DNA from: Stenopsyche tienmushanensis
Taxonomy: Eukaryota; Arthropoda; Insecta; Trichoptera; Stenopsychidae
Reading direction: 5' to 3'
Length of the DNA stretch: 64,000 bases
NCBI GenBank assembly: GCA_008973525.1
Contig: WACJ01000271.1
Coordinates: 248,001-312,000, forward strand
Below, one piece after another: positions 1 through 11,849 of the stretch. Each line of letters starts with the position of its first letter. The stretch's first letter is position 1. The position numbers and the translations under genes were made by a program. Below the pieces are notes generated by a model. The model was not told where the DNA came from. It did no database searches and saw only the letters and a list, made by a program, of their open reading frames with translations.

Positions 1-168
1 TATTTTCGAATGTTCCTTTGTATTGTGCTCGTTGGTGCTTCTCACGGTCTCATATTTTTACCAGTTCTTTTAGACTATCTTACCAATTTAAAACCCAAAT
101 CGAAAAAGCCGGCCGAAAGCCCGGTGATTAATGCTAAAGGCACAAAAAGAAACGAAGATTACTTTTAA
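1..168 (+). CDS. NPC1: NPC1 cholesterol transporter, C-terminal end (partial)
   Basis: Frame 1 is open from the window edge to TAA at 166-168 and gives 55 residues. They begin YFRMFLCIVLVGASHGLIF and continue LPVLLDYL, matching the last membrane helix and tail of Niemann-Pick C1 proteins (animal consensus FFRM...GATHGLIFLPVLLSY). In the family this protein of the late endosome/lysosome membrane exports cholesterol received from NPC2. Only the final helix and a polar, lysine-rich cytoplasmic tail ending NEDYF are present; the Patched/sterol-sensing parts lie upstream of the window. The tail lacks the C-terminal LLNF sorting signal known from the human protein. The exon start cannot be placed because the sequence is cut at base 1. 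Family assignment is secure; NPC1a versus NPC1b is not resolved. Confidence 0.93.
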   Translation, partial: YFRMFLCIVLVGASHGLIFLPVLLDYLTNLKPKSKKPAESPVINAKGTKRNEDYF

Positions 169-247
169 TGGGGAACAAAAAAAGTTCATGTGGTATTTTA
201 ATTAAGCACCTGTAGATTATTTTTTTTAAAAAGTTGTGTTCCCCAAA

Positions 248-253
248 AATAAA
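248..253 (+). promoter_or_regulatory. Candidate poly(A) signal for NPC1
   Basis: AATAAA lies 80 bases after the NPC1 stop codon. It is the first canonical hexamer downstream. In A+T-rich DNA such hexamers also arise by chance. Confidence 0.45.
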
Positions 254-552
254 AAATCTAATCTTTACTTGTTTGTGAATTATCTCTTTCGCATATGATC
301 ATCTAATACTTTTAATCATCGATAATCGATTGAAAAAAATTGAGTGAATGCCAAGACATTTAATTTTTTTTTTTCATCCTAACAAGCATTTTGAATAAGA
401 TAATAGATCTCAACCGTAATTATTTAGTTTAAGCTGATAATACCAGCTAATCTCATCAAAAATAATTTTGATGATAAAGCAGTATCTTTACAGAAAGTGG
501 ATATTTTATGATTCTTCGTTGCTTAATGGTAATGTAATTGTCAACAATTTCT

Positions 553-666
553 CTAAATAACTTTCTTTGAACACCCTTTAATACACGACTGAGTAACTTC
601 ATTCCACGCTTCGTCGATGTTTCTGATAGCTCTCATTATATTAAATTGTTTCCACCAAAGCCGCAT
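553..666 (-). pseudogene. pogo/Tigger-type transposase C-terminal scrap
   Basis: The minus strand reads MRLWWKQFNI then MRAIRNIDEAWNEVT up to a stop. This resembles the DDE_1 transposase stretch in which a W-K-x-F/Y motif is followed by an A-I-x-N-I-x-x-x-W-x-x-V helix. Only about 37 residues remain, with no catalytic residues, so this is a dead fragment. Assignment is by pattern only. Confidence 0.55.
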
Positions 667-854
667 GGCATCTTATGTTTAATTTCTAATTATTCTTTCT
701 ATATATTTATAATAATTTCGAGGCCCACTAAAATTTATAAGGCCCGAGGCCGAGTTTCATAATTGATTTTTAACATCTCAGGGAGTTCTTTGTACAATTT
801 TTTCATCATCCATAATGCAAATTACTTCCAAACTAGGTATGATTACAATTAATA

Positions 855-1385
855 GATTGTACAGTTAGGAATGTCGTTTTTCTTAAATGAAAGAGTTTAA
901 GTCAAACAACAAAAAAATACGAATTAATTTCATCGATACAATGTATTATCCTTCAGTAGATACAACCATTTTCCATCTATTTAATTTTTTTTTTTTTAAT
1001 TCCGGAATAATAAAATTCAACGAGTTTTGATATAAAATATTTTTCGAATCCTCATTTTACCTCTTCTATATTTTTGATGATTTTGTTCTCCTCTTTTTTA
1101 CTGATTGTAAACAATAAATCCATATGGTTTGACCATATGGAAAGACTTGACGGTAGATTATCCTTTTAGAGTCCCACTATACATTTAAAAGAGCTATTTT
1201 TCCTGTTAGATCCAGTCTAGGAGTTGGTTTCTTTACCTCCTTTGAAAGGTAATGAGGTGCTAATTTTTCACTTTTAAATTTTTTAAACCATCTCTAGCAT
1301 TGACATACAGTATGCAATTTCGTTTAAATTGTTTATTCGGTTAAAAAGTAAGCATGAAGAAAACGACATTTCTGACTGGACAATC
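855..1385 (-). mobile_element. Deleted mariner element with both ends (531 bp)
   Basis: The element is bounded by TA on both sides (853-854 and 1386-1387). Its inverted ends read ATTGTACAGTTAGGAATGTC at the left and, in reverse complement, ATTGTCCAGTCAGAAATGTC at the right. The left 200 bases match the copies at 16975 and 59871 in the same orientation. About 530 bp is far below the 1.3 kb of a full mariner, so it is an internal-deletion derivative with no usable transposase. The coding strand is inferred to be minus from the better preserved copies. Confidence 0.85.
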
Positions 1386-2230
1386 TAATATTACATCATA
1401 AATGACATTTATTTTTGGGCTGAGACTTTGAAACAAGCTTAAATTCTTAAAACGAATAAATTACACTGCATTTAACTAACATTTATTATGCGCTAATTGA
1501 TTCATTTCGCAAATTGCAAGATACAACACAACCATACTTTCTCAGCCGCATGAACTTTTTAGTTATCTGATATTATATGTACAGTTTGAGTACTATCACT
1601 AAATAAAAATATCAAATAGAATGATATTTATAAATCATGTTATTTAAATTATTCCGTGCGATCAATCACGAACATATTCTATAATCATCGAAACTCCTGT
1701 ATAATAACATCGCAGCTACGTATTATATAATACACCATTCAATAAATTTGTAGGATTTTATTTGTTTATTTTCTTATTTAGCAGAAAAACATACCACAAA
1801 ACCAAATGAGGAAAAAAAGCTTAAAAAGTGAAAAAAATCCTACTAACTTACTGAGGATGTGTTATATAGAGGATGCAATGAGCTGTGATATTCTTCTAGA
1901 ATAGCTTTGAATGAATAAATAATTTATAGGACATTTATTTATATTAGTTTTTATTGTTTTTTATTTTGTAAAAACGCGCTTGCCATTTTCATGTGTAAGC
2001 GCATTTGATGACGTGTATTTTACATTGATAAATATTTTATTACTTTTATATAAATGACACTGCCATATGTGAATAAATTAAGTCAATTTTTTTAAATATA
2101 TTTCGATGGACAGACGATTCAATGACATACAAATCATTGGTAGATCATAAAAGTTGCTTTTCAAAAATGAGATTTTTTTCCGAAATTTGTTAGAAGTATT
2201 TGCGTTTTTTAAATCCCGATGCCGATTGAA

Positions 2231-2322
2231 TAATGAGAGTAAGCTAACTCTTCGATCATGCTTAACTAACCTTCAACCAATCATATAGAAAATTACTTCA
2301 GCTCATCAGCTTACTCGCATTA
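2231..2322. repeat. Short inverted-repeat unit
   Basis: TAATGAGAGTAAGCT at 2231-2245 faces its near-perfect reverse complement (14 of 15) at 2308-2322. It may be a very small MITE or chance; no target-site duplication is clear. Confidence 0.3.
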
Positions 2323-3012
2323 AATTAAATAATAGTTTTATTTTAATGAGAATATATGAAAATAAATTAATCATTAGTTTTTGATTTTTATGAAAAATTG
2401 CACATAGTATTTATTTATATTTTATACATAATTTTGTATAATGTCCTATTATATGCTTTTCAGCTTAGAAAATGAATCTGATTATTTGTTATATTTCATT
2501 ATATTATTTAGCTACATTTCAAATACAGCAATGATTTAGTTAATTTCATAGTTGTTGTTTAATTTCGAGCTTTCCCAATCTAAATCCTTCAATCCTAAGA
2601 TTAACACAACCTTCAATTTTACGGGATTAGAACTTCATGAACAAAATTGCAAAAATGCCTACTATTATTTTCTAGTATTTTTTGCTGATTTTTAACTATG
2701 AATTGATATGAAAAATATTCAGCTTTGTAATTTAAAAGATAGGTATTATGTCTACCTATATCTACTAATACCCGACAATTTGACGGAGCGATGAAGTTTT
2801 ATACTTAACATGATAAAACAGCTTGATTCATGAAAAGATTGAGAACTTTTTATATTTATAAAGTGTATGTCATGTCAGGAAGAGAACCAAATTTGGTCCA
2901 AGAACAGGGTTTACTTTTTTATTCAAACGCAATAACAAGGAGATAAATTTATGACATCCATCATTAATATTCAGCTTAAATCACTCTGAGTTTGTTTTTA
3001 CTGTGTTAAGAT

Positions 3013-3340
3013 ATGTCAAATTTTGTGTCAACTAAGCAGCATATACGGGAGGTTTTAGCTTTCTGCTTTAATTAGAAGAAAAGTGCAGCTGAAGCACATC
3101 GAATGCTTGTGGATGTTTATAATGATGAATGCCCCGACTGATAAATCATTTCGGTTAATGGTTTCGACGTTTCAAAAACAATGATTTCAGCGTTGAAAAT
3201 GAATAGCAAAATAAATCGAAGACAAAGAATTGGAGGCATTATTCGATGAAGATCCGACTCAAATACAAGAAGAGCTTGCAGAATCGTCAGAAGTACAGTT
3301 TCTATACGATTTAAATCCATGGAAATGATTCAAAACGTAA
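3013..3340 (+). pseudogene. mariner-type transposase, N-terminal remnant
   Basis: Starting at ATG 3013 the translation runs MSNFVSTKQHIREVLAFCF, then after a stop KKSAAEAHRMLVDVYNDE. After frame changes come ALFDEDPTQIQEELAES. This is the order of the mariner helix-turn-helix region: a first HTH with an AAEA motif, an acidic linker, then a second HTH. Several stops and at least one frameshift break it, and the DDE catalytic part is absent. The family match is clear from the order of motifs; the subfamily is not certain. Confidence 0.72.
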
Positions 3341-3359
3341 CGTTGAGTCCCCGGGCGGC

Positions 3360-3620
3360 TATTCGGTTCATACCGGTCCATTATTCTATCGGACCGTGAT
3401 CTTGCTGGACGAACAGATGGACGTCGAATAGAAAGACTCTCTTCTCTAAATAACTGTGTATTCCACACGAGAGAGAGAGATCCGGCTGCGGGAAGGACGA
3501 CCTTCCGCAGTCAAGGCTAACCGATGACTCTCCTCGACTCCCACCTTCTGCGGGTCACTAACCATCCGGCAACAGTGAACACGCAAGAAGTGATCGGTCG
3601 ATATGTAGGTGCAATGTCTT
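3360..3620 (+). repeat. GC-rich dispersed repeat, copy 1
   Basis: This tract is much richer in G+C than its surroundings and shares two blocks with 15215-15580. The first includes GACTCTCTTCTC, a GAGAGAGA run and GGCTGCGGGAAGGACG. The second (3504-3620) is the counterpart of the right arm there in reverse complement. No coding potential is convincing. Unknown element. Confidence 0.6.
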
Positions 3621-3696
3621 ACTACTTCTCCTACTCCTGCTGTCTAATTCTCCTTTACGACAAAATCAGCACGTCCTTAAACGAAAACATTTAGTG

Positions 3697-3822
3697 GCGC
3701 CAAGTCCGAAAACCGTGCGAGCCAATGAATACAGCCCATCCCCAGACAAAGAAATCCAGTGGTGTCAGGTCTAGAGACCGTGTGAGCAACGGAATAAGGC
3801 CGCCAAAAGAATTGATGTTCAC
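3697..3822 (-). pseudogene. Tc1/mariner-like transposase C-terminal scrap
   Basis: Minus-strand translation contains RSLDLTPLDFFVWGW, which fits the C-terminal DDE motif R-S-P-D-L-T-P-L-D-F-F-L-W-G of Tc1/mariner-superfamily transposases. The last catalytic acid is visible. The flanks are not recognisable, so this is a fragment only. A related but separate fragment lies at 49755-50165. Confidence 0.65.
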
Positions 3823-3900
3823 GACTGCCCACAAAAGAAATTCTAATTCAAGAAATAATGAAAGAGGAAATGTTACTTCAAACAAATACAGTAGAATTAA

Positions 3901-4429
3901 GCTGTTGGGGAGCATCGACATACATGCATGTCCGAATTCTCATGTCCCAAAAAGAGCACTCTTGCACATTGAAGCTCGGAGACAGACAGAGAAAGAGAGA
4001 ACTTAGCGCAGTTCGGGAGACTGAGACGGATAGCTTCCTCACATGCATCGCATGATTGTATAGATCGTTAAGCCCAAATTTATCGACTTATGATTTTGAT
4101 TTCAAGTGTGTTATTTGCTTACGCAAAGAAACGACCGAATATTGTGTGTTATCGAGAGTGTTTGTTTATTTAACTGCTTGCCGTTCTTCTCTGCGTGTTG
4201 AATGAGTCTTTGTTCAATTATCATTTCCTTCTAAAGGAGGAGCAAATGAATCGATTTTTTGTGCATTGTTTATGCAAAGAAATGACGTGGTCTTGTATTC
4301 ACTATCAAGTGTTCGTTTACAATTGAAGATTGTCTTGCGCTGATTAGGAGCTGACAGAAAGTAATCGGCGTAAAGCGATTATGACATCAACGACTTCATC
4401 GATTTTAAATTTGCTCGCTCCTCAACAGG
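3901..4429. mobile_element. TTAA-flanked element, 529-bp family, copy 1
   Basis: Flanked by TTAA at 3897-3900 and 4430-4433. The ends form short inverted repeats: GCTGTTGGGGAGC at the left and, reversed, CCTGTTGAGGAGC at the right. The body is nearly the same as 18230-18761 from end to end. It holds no long open frame. TTAA duplication is the hallmark of piggyBac-type transposition, so I read it as a non-autonomous piggyBac-like element. The transposase that moved it is not identified. Confidence 0.8.
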
Positions 4430-4433
4430 TTAA

Positions 4434-7400
4434 GTAAAAGGTGTCGTTTAGCGACTTATTCAATGATTTGTATGACGTTCAAAATAGTTGTTAGTTTTTT
4501 TGTTTAAAGATTTTAGAATTTGACATTTCTTATTATTTTGCACATTTCATGTGACTTTGGAAGCTCCGAAGTAATTTTCTTTAAATCAATTGCAAAAAAT
4601 AATGACTCATTTAGATCAAAAATGCCGTCAATTAAATTGAAAATGTTATCATATTATTTTGCCAATGAGATAATGCTTATTTCTATTCAGAAAACAAACC
4701 GAAATACAGTAAGACTATTCGAAATTATGCATGAGTCCCACAACTTTTATAACTTTTTGTACATCATCAGTTCCTGTTTCTGTATTCGTTTACAATTCTT
4801 GTATTTGGAAAAATAGAAAAAAAAAGTGTTCTTTATGTAAATTTTGCACTTTATAGCTTATTTGTTATATTTTAACAGCAAATTTGAATCGCTAATCAAA
4901 AATGTATATGCATCGTTGTGAACAATAACAAAACTAGTCATTCTTATGAATGTTGAAAGATGCTGCGAGAATATTTCTATTCATAGAATTAAAATGTATT
5001 TCAGCCCTTTATTCTTTTAATTGCATCGTAAAATATCATCATCTTCGTTACAATTGAATTCATTTTAAAGTCTTGTTATTCGCAGCAGACATTGTAGATG
5101 AATTTAGTCTTTCGTCCATATAAATAAATAAAAAACCGCGAAGCTAATTGTTTGTACCGCGCATGCGCATATTCCGCCTACGATTTCGATAAAATCCGAC
5201 GTATTCGCAAACGAAATATCTTCAAGCTGTGCAAAAATCTGTAAATGAAACGCCATTATCTATTTTCATACATATTTATTACATCGAGAAAAATACAAAG
5301 TCAAAAACATCAACAAACTGACTTACTTTTGAAGTTATTATAAGTCGAACTAGAGGGTCCATGCCTGATCCAAAGAAGGGATCACTTTCATCAATGTTTA
5401 TTCTATGCATAAACCAACGTTCTTTGATTTATCAATACACTGTCTCTTTTATTTTTAAAATATACTAAATAGTTGAAAAAAAAATCATACTTGATCACAG
5501 CTCCACGCTCAATTTTACCCTGAAATGGATTCAGTTAATATAATCTAAAATTTAACGCTTTCAAATGTTAGTCAACGTCATGTTATTGACATTGGCTTAG
5601 TCAAGCTTTCGATAATTTGTAAGTATAAATAAAATGAAATCGTATCAATTAACTGGTTTTCAAAAAAATTTTGAACGTCGCATTCATTATTACAACGGCA
5701 GTTTTGAAAACCCGGTATATCTGATATACATTTGTATAAAAATGATAGAAATTTATAAACCTTTTAGACTCAATACTTAATAATGAATTAGTATAATTTT
5801 AACAATTTCTTTATAAATCAGTCATTATTGAAATAAGACTAACAGGACTCTTTTAAAATACATAGCGACTTAGACTTTATCCTTAATATTAGATACCCAG
5901 CTTCCCGTTTTAGTCTTGCTTCCCATATGCTATCATTTATTCATAAGTTTAAATTTTAAATCCCATTTCCGATGTATAATAGTTAAGAAAAATATCAATT
6001 TGGGGAGAGACATCCCTCGCAATTCCCTCTAGCTCTTATATATTTAATAACTCTTATTTTATATGAGCTATATAGACACTAATTACCAATACTAAATACA
6101 TAAATTCCAAATGCACAATAAATAGCAATACTTGGGAGGGTACTTTTGGAAAAAATAATAAAATTACAAACTGTAATTTAATGTGTGAAACATTCATATT
6201 CCAGCAAGTATTGTTATTTGTTGCTCCAATACTGATAGTTATAAAATAGACAGCCATTTATATAGCCGAGGAATCGAAAAGAAATGACATTTTTAATGGT
6301 CAAATTTTTTGGGAAAATTAATGGTAAATCAGATATTAAAATCCCTGGAAAAATCCCGTATGAAAATCATTTGTCCGATTACGAATATAGTACCTTGTTA
6401 TCAAAAATAAATTAGATCAATGTTAACAAAATAAATTAAAGTATCTTTTTAAAAAATTCTAGCTTTTAATCATTAATAATAAATGTAGTTTGGGTGCCTC
6501 ACGAACTGTCGCTAATGCGACGTAACATATAAGAATTTATGCAAGAAAAGTGACATTTCTCTTCAGTTCCGCTCATTATGATAGAACACACATTTTGAAT
6601 TAAAATACATTCATATTATTGAAATATAAATTCTATTGTACCTTAGTTTAACATAATACTGTTTTCGTTGATAAATACGCTTCATCACTACAATAATTAC
6701 AACAGAAATCACATTGAAACATGAGAATAAATGTAGTACACACATATATATTATGACGGTCAATCATTGACTGAAATTAGGTTTATCCAAAAAATGATTC
6801 GACTATTTCAAGTCGTCATTAAGTGGATATGATGCAGTGCTTTTTAATCTTTTTGATTATCACCTGTAAAGTAAATTGAGCTCGGTATGGAATAGATCGA
6901 AGTAAAATAATAAAAAGCACCGCAGCAATATCATAATTCATTGAATCACAGCAAAACGCATTGTAATTAATAAAAAGTTATAAATCATACATAAGCGCCG
7001 CTAGCAAATTTTCTATGCTCTTTGTATATATTTTTTTTGTTGTTGATATATTCAAGCCTATAAAGACTTTAAAAAATATATGTCATAGACGATTTTAAAA
7101 ATGAATTGAAGAGATCATTCAGAAAATTTCTCAGGAAATAGAAAATAGTTCCAAAATATTATGTTTCAGAATTCCACGAACGAACTTTTGGTCTTAAACA
7201 ATATCCTAAAGCTATTTTTTTCTTAAAAATACGTATCTAATAAGAACTTGATATTAATAGTCAAATATCAAAGTGGAATATAAAAGCTTTCAGTTGAAGT
7301 TAATCCAATATTAATTGATATTTTAAAATGCATACAGGACAATAAATTTTTCAGTCTGAGTAGACATTAGATTGACTCCAATTTCAAGCAAACAGAAAAC

Positions 7401-7698
7401 GGCATCATTTTTGGAAGAGCTCTTCCATTGCCTTCAAACTTTGTGTTATCATGATATTGACTTCTGTATGCATAATATATCTTAAATATATGTATATAAT
7501 TGGCTTAATCCAATAAATGACATAAATATATATATATATTTGATTTTTATATAATTAATACCTTTTTATTTCATTTATTATCATTAAATGATCGATCCAA
7601 AAAATTTAGGACCGTTGACATAAAATCTAAGCCTATCCATTAACATACTCGATCATTGATCATTATTGAATCACACGAAAAAGATAATATAATTATAC
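4434..7698. other. Intergenic, nothing recognised
   Basis: A+T-rich DNA with short open frames (for example 4520-4816) that show no motif, no plausible splice pattern and low-complexity translations. No repeat family identified elsewhere in the window was found here. Confidence 0.5.
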
Positions 7699-8137
7699 CG
7701 CGGATATCTTAAAGATATCAGACGGCAGTGTATTCAATATTTTGCATCAACATTTGTCCATGAGAATGCTATTTTCAAAATGAGTACACTCGATCAACGC
7801 GTCCACAATTCAGAGCGCTGTTTAAAGGTGTTTCAGTATAATAATTTTTTTTTATGCCGTGTGCGACAATGGATTAAACATGCATCCATCATTATGCTCA
7901 AATCTGTAGTCAGACTGAGCGCAAAGCAATTAGGGAAAACCACCCAAAGCGACCAAAAACCCAAATGTCAAAATGGCAAAATTTCACGAATTGTACTTTG
8001 AATTGCTTCCTCATCAATCGTGTTTGATTCGCAGCGATTACTACCTGGTTCAGGGAAAGAGATTTGGCTCCAATGAAGATGTGATTATCGAAACTGAAGC
8101 CTATTTTGAGACCAAAGCTAAATCGCTCTACGAATAA
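7699..8137 (+). pseudogene. mariner transposase remnant with internal deletion
   Basis: The plus strand reads SDGSVFNILHQHLSMRMLFS, the second helix-turn-helix of mariner transposases (family form G-S-V-x-x-I-L-H-E-H-L-x-M-R-K-L). It is followed in shifted frames by a TMD-x-TWIKH-like stretch, then GKRFGSNEDVIIETEAYFE, the C-terminal motif (G-K-R-F-x-S-N-E-E-V). About 100 residues including the later catalytic acids are missing between the last two blocks. Stops and frameshifts are present, so it is inactive. This is a different lineage from the copies at 855, 16975 and 59871. Confidence 0.8.
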
Positions 8138-8564
8138 GGCGAAATTTAAAAAAAAGGACTAGAATAAATTGATGAAACTATGTTGATAAATAGAATCGAA
8201 TTTCGTCTAAAATGTACTGTTTTATTATTGATCTTTTAATACCAATATGAGCACATCATGATCTTCAATCAATTGATAATAAAAACAATAATGAACATAA
8301 CGCAAAATCGCCCAAATCGTAATATTAGTAGGTGTGTTTAAAATGTGAAACAAATTTTAAATACAAAACAATATAGAGTACAGCAATTTTTGACGATACA
8401 AAACGCAATTTGAACTATTCAAATTATTTGTCTGCTTGCATTCATATTATTTTTGATGTGCAGCGATTTTCAATCATAAATAGTAGGACGATCCTTTCAA
8501 ATGTGCAAGCGAATCAAATAATTTGAATTGTATGCATTAGAAAAGAAAAAAAAAAACAATTAAT

Positions 8565-10755
8565 TTATTCATAGTTGTCGTTTTTGGATGTTTTGCCAAG
8601 AAGGATCATAAACATCGTTATGACCGTTTCATACTTAAAGTATTCAAAGTTAGACTGAGACAAATCTAATGTTGAGATATGCTTAAACATTCTCGTGAGC
8701 ACATCCATGAGAACCTTATTGTTACCGATATTGATCATGTGAATTTCGTCCTTCGACATTACATTTTTGAAGTAGTTTTCTCCTTCCGGCGTTTGTAAAT
8801 ATTGGCAGGACATTTGCTTAAATGTTTGCCATTGATTGACGCAAGCGTTGCAATAGCATGATATCTTGAAATGATTCAACCAAACGATCCGATGGGCGTA
8901 GTCATGCACAGTATATTCAGGCCTGAAAATATTTTAGCATTAAAATCATATTGTTGCGGAATGTATATTTCGACCCTTCCCTTACGGTGCTAACAATATC
9001 CAACGATGATGTGTATTTAGTACACCATTATTACTTTTACTGACGATAGTTGATGTTAAAATGGTACAATTTTTGTAAAGTTATAAAATTGTACGAAATA
9101 CATCACCGATAGGAAAAGGTTAAAAAAAATTAAACTGAAATTTAGATCGAAAACGATTGATTGTACAAAGTTTGCTATAAAAATATTATGCATAATATTT
9201 ACCCGTATGAGATGAAAATCTGCTTTCCTTTTTTGATCGGTGCCGATGCATAAACTACAGAGTTTGTGCCATTTTTGAGCAGGCGAGCGTTCGGTGTGCA
9301 GGAATGATTGTACATGTTGGTGAATGGATACATACCCACGTAATCGCAGTCCCTCAATGGATATGCTAAATAATTGGATTCGATGATCACTAAATGGTGA
9401 TTTATCAATTGGGCCACGAGTTGTTCATTCATTATCTGATATTCTCCTGTGTTGGTATTTCGGAATAACGGCATATGCTTCTTGATGATGTGCATTAGTT
9501 GTGCTGTAGTATAACATTTTTGCTTCCAATCTATTTCAGGCATCTGCTGCGTAAACATTGTGTAAATAGAAGGATAGCGTCTATGATCATATTTTTTTTC
9601 CATACATTCACTTTTTTCTCTCGACGGTGCAGACGATGGACCGGGCATATCTTTCATTGAGTTGGATTGGCCATCAACTTTGACGAATCCTCGATATAGA
9701 GGATCCCCGTCTTTTTCCATCCCGTAGACGTCATCAGCGAGCTCTTCCCATGAGCTGACTTCCAACCTCGCTCTTATGATAGCTCTTATAACGAGTAAGA
9801 CGATCGGAGAATACTCTCCACTGTTAATAAAGTCAAGAAAAGAACACTCGAATATGTGGATCGCATCCGAATTTTTGCATAATTCAGAGCAATACTGGGC
9901 GGAAGAACAACCATCACATTGTGAAAGATTCGTGCATTGTTTCAAGCATCCATTACATCTGTTCTTGAAGCCGTCCATGGATGGGGCAGTAACGTAAGGT
10001 TCCTCAACCGAGAGGATGGTTCCTGGTTCAATATCTTCAATCGCTACGACATAACGGCCGAATTCGACCGAATATGCTAAATCAACTTTCCGATCAGCGC
10101 AAATAATCTGCGGATTGAAAACATCAACTTTGAAGGTAATCGAATCGAAATGTTTTCTTATAAACGGGAAAATTGGCACTTTCACTGCTTCACCGGAGGC
10201 GAAATTACTACTTTCCAATTTAGAATTTAAGCTATCACCAACGTCTATATCCATAGCTTTGGCCACATCCCTATAGCAATAGTCATGTTTGCCCATTAAA
10301 TATATAAGTGCAGATCTATTGTTAAAGGCAAATTCAAGACTTTGGGTTTCACCAGTGTTTTGTTTCCCACCAGCTTCGTTGTAATTTTTCAGGGCATTCT
10401 TACACGATTTCTGTTTGTAAGATGACTTTCCTTTTATTGGATTTTTCTTAGAGAGAATGTCAGACGGTTTATTCAAAATATCAAAATTCATATCGTCGTA
10501 GAAGATGCTGAGCATTAATAGCACTCGCTCACTATCATCCGTATTGGAACGAAAGATCGGTTCCAATGATTCGAAGTCAGGAATTTGATCCAAAACACTT
10601 TTCCACATATTAATATCAAATAAACAAACACCACAGCACCACAGAATAAACACAGCGAACAACCACGGCGGACGCCACCGACCGAATGACGCCCTCCTAG
10701 CCATACTTGCTAGTAATATCAAATTCATCCCCCGGGTTCGCCCATTTCTCCCCAT
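8565..10755 (-). CDS. Smyd4: SMYD4-like protein-lysine methyltransferase (SET/MYND), two exons
   Basis: Exon 1 is 10755-9203 and exon 2 is 8922-8565, joined across a GT-AG intron (9202-8923) in phase 2. The junction reads ISYG then PEYTVHDYAHRIVW. The model gives 636 residues from the first ATG, or 587 from the internal ATG at 10608. I prefer 10608, because MWKSVLDQ looks like a SMYD4 start while the 49 residues before it hold a hydrophobic run (WLFAVFILWCCGVCLF) unusual for the family. Numbering from the first ATG, residues about 115-175 look like TPR helices and 233-255 begin the split SET domain. Residues 267-304 form a complete MYND zinc finger (CNGC...CDGC...YC..LC...H..C), NHSC at 483-486 is the SET signature, and CYCNAC at 540-545 is the post-SET cysteine cluster. 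The family uses S-adenosylmethionine to methylate lysines; no target can be read from the sequence. The tail after post-SET is short. Confidence 0.87.
8974..9119. mobile_element. TTAA MITE (family A) inside the Smyd4 intron
   Basis: The right end is followed by TTAA (9120-9123) and reads, inward, CCTTTTCCTATCGGTGATG. The left end reads CCCTTCCCTTACGGTG after TTCG, a decayed TTAA. It fills 146 of the 280 intron bases. It shares ends and internal words with the copies at 28271, 35062, 39825 and 55403. Confidence 0.7.
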
Positions 10756-10992
10756 TTATTCGACGGCAATTTTATTAATCAACAAATTGCAACTATCCGC
10801 ATGAATATATTTCTACGCGACGTTCCAAATATTAAATTCAACTTAAAGCAAGTACGAATTTAATTTAATTTAATTTCCGCAAATGAAATTAATTTTAAAA
10901 AGGCACCACAATGCGTTATAATGCGACATTTTAAAATCGGAATTTTTATAATAGCATACCAAAAATCATTCCAATATAAATATCACTCTTAG

Positions 10993-11305
10993 CCTGTATG
11001 GTTTCGCCTATCTGCGAGCAAATTCCAGTGATTCACAAAGAGCATTCTTAAACGCTGTGCTCGGAGACAGACAGAGACGGATACTGATAATGATATATGA
11101 ATAATATAATACATCGATTTCAATTGTATTGTTTATATTTACTTGAATAAATGACCGAATATCGTGTGCTATCGACAGTGTTTATTTATTCATGTACAAG
11201 CTTCATACACGCTGCGACGGTCCTGACAGATAAGTGAGTTTGTATGACTATAAGTGGCGGTTAAGCAAATATAGCTGATTTTAAATTAGCTCACTACTCA
11301 AAGGG
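10993..11305. mobile_element. TTAA-flanked element related to the 529-bp family
   Basis: Right flank TTAA at 11306-11309, left flank TTAG at 10989-10992 (one change). The right end read inward is CCCTTTGAGTAGTGAGC, a typical piggyBac-like CCC terminus. Shared internal words with 3901-4429 and 18230-18761 include GCTCGGAGACAGACAGAGA and ATCGACAGTGTTTATTTATT. It is shorter (313 bp) and more diverged. Confidence 0.7.
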
Positions 11306-11649
11306 TTAATAATAAAATCAATGCGTGCATTCCACTGGGATACTTGTTGACAATAAAACATTGCTTTTTAATTACAGTGAGATTTTTTTCTATCACTCAT
11401 TTTGATTTTTTTACTATCAACACTCACTCATCACAAAATCTGAGAAAACTTGAATTTATTATCAATGTCCACAAGGACATGCTCATTTTTAATTTCGAGT
11501 GGCTAGAAGAGAAAGAAAAAAGATAAACTAGTTACTAGTTAAGAAAACAGCACAAATTACAATAGTAACATAGATAAATATATGGTTTTTATGGGTGGAA
11601 AGAAGTCTAGACTCAGAGACAACCTCATTTGGTGCGAGTCACTTGTGTA

Positions 11650-11840
11650 AGTTAGCCTCTGAAGGGGCTTTCGTGATCATATGAATCATATAAGCCCCCA
11701 GATACGCATTTATATCCGAAAATGCCGCAAAACCCCCTAAAAAAGAACGGAGTGGCCACAAAATCTATGTGTTCAATCGGTCCGCTTTTCGAACAGCTGA
11801 CATGAGGAAAAAACATTGTAGCGGGCGTCTGCGTTGCCAC
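11650..11840 (+). repeat. Dispersed repeat with CGGTCCG core, copy 1
   Basis: The block around 11745-11800 (CCTAAA..GA..GGA..GGCCACAAA then CAATCGGTCCGCTTTTCG then CTGACA) recurs at 61345-61530 on the same strand and at 44585-44665 reversed. It does not belong to any element I recognise. Confidence 0.6.
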
Positions 11841-11849
11841 CTACAAATT

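Noticed and set aside
3692..3712. TGGCGCCAAGTCCG as an LTR-retrotransposon primer-binding site
   Set aside because: The sequence just after it encodes, on the minus strand, a Tc1/mariner-type DDE motif, and no LTR pair or gag/pol coding is present.
3901..4429. Solo LTR (TGTTG...CAACA ends)
   Set aside because: Both near-identical copies are bounded by TTAA rather than a 4-6 base variable duplication, and relatives at 10993 and 18785 have piggyBac-like CC ends.
4520..4816. 98-codon open frame
   Set aside because: No motif, no splice context, composition explained by A+T-richness.
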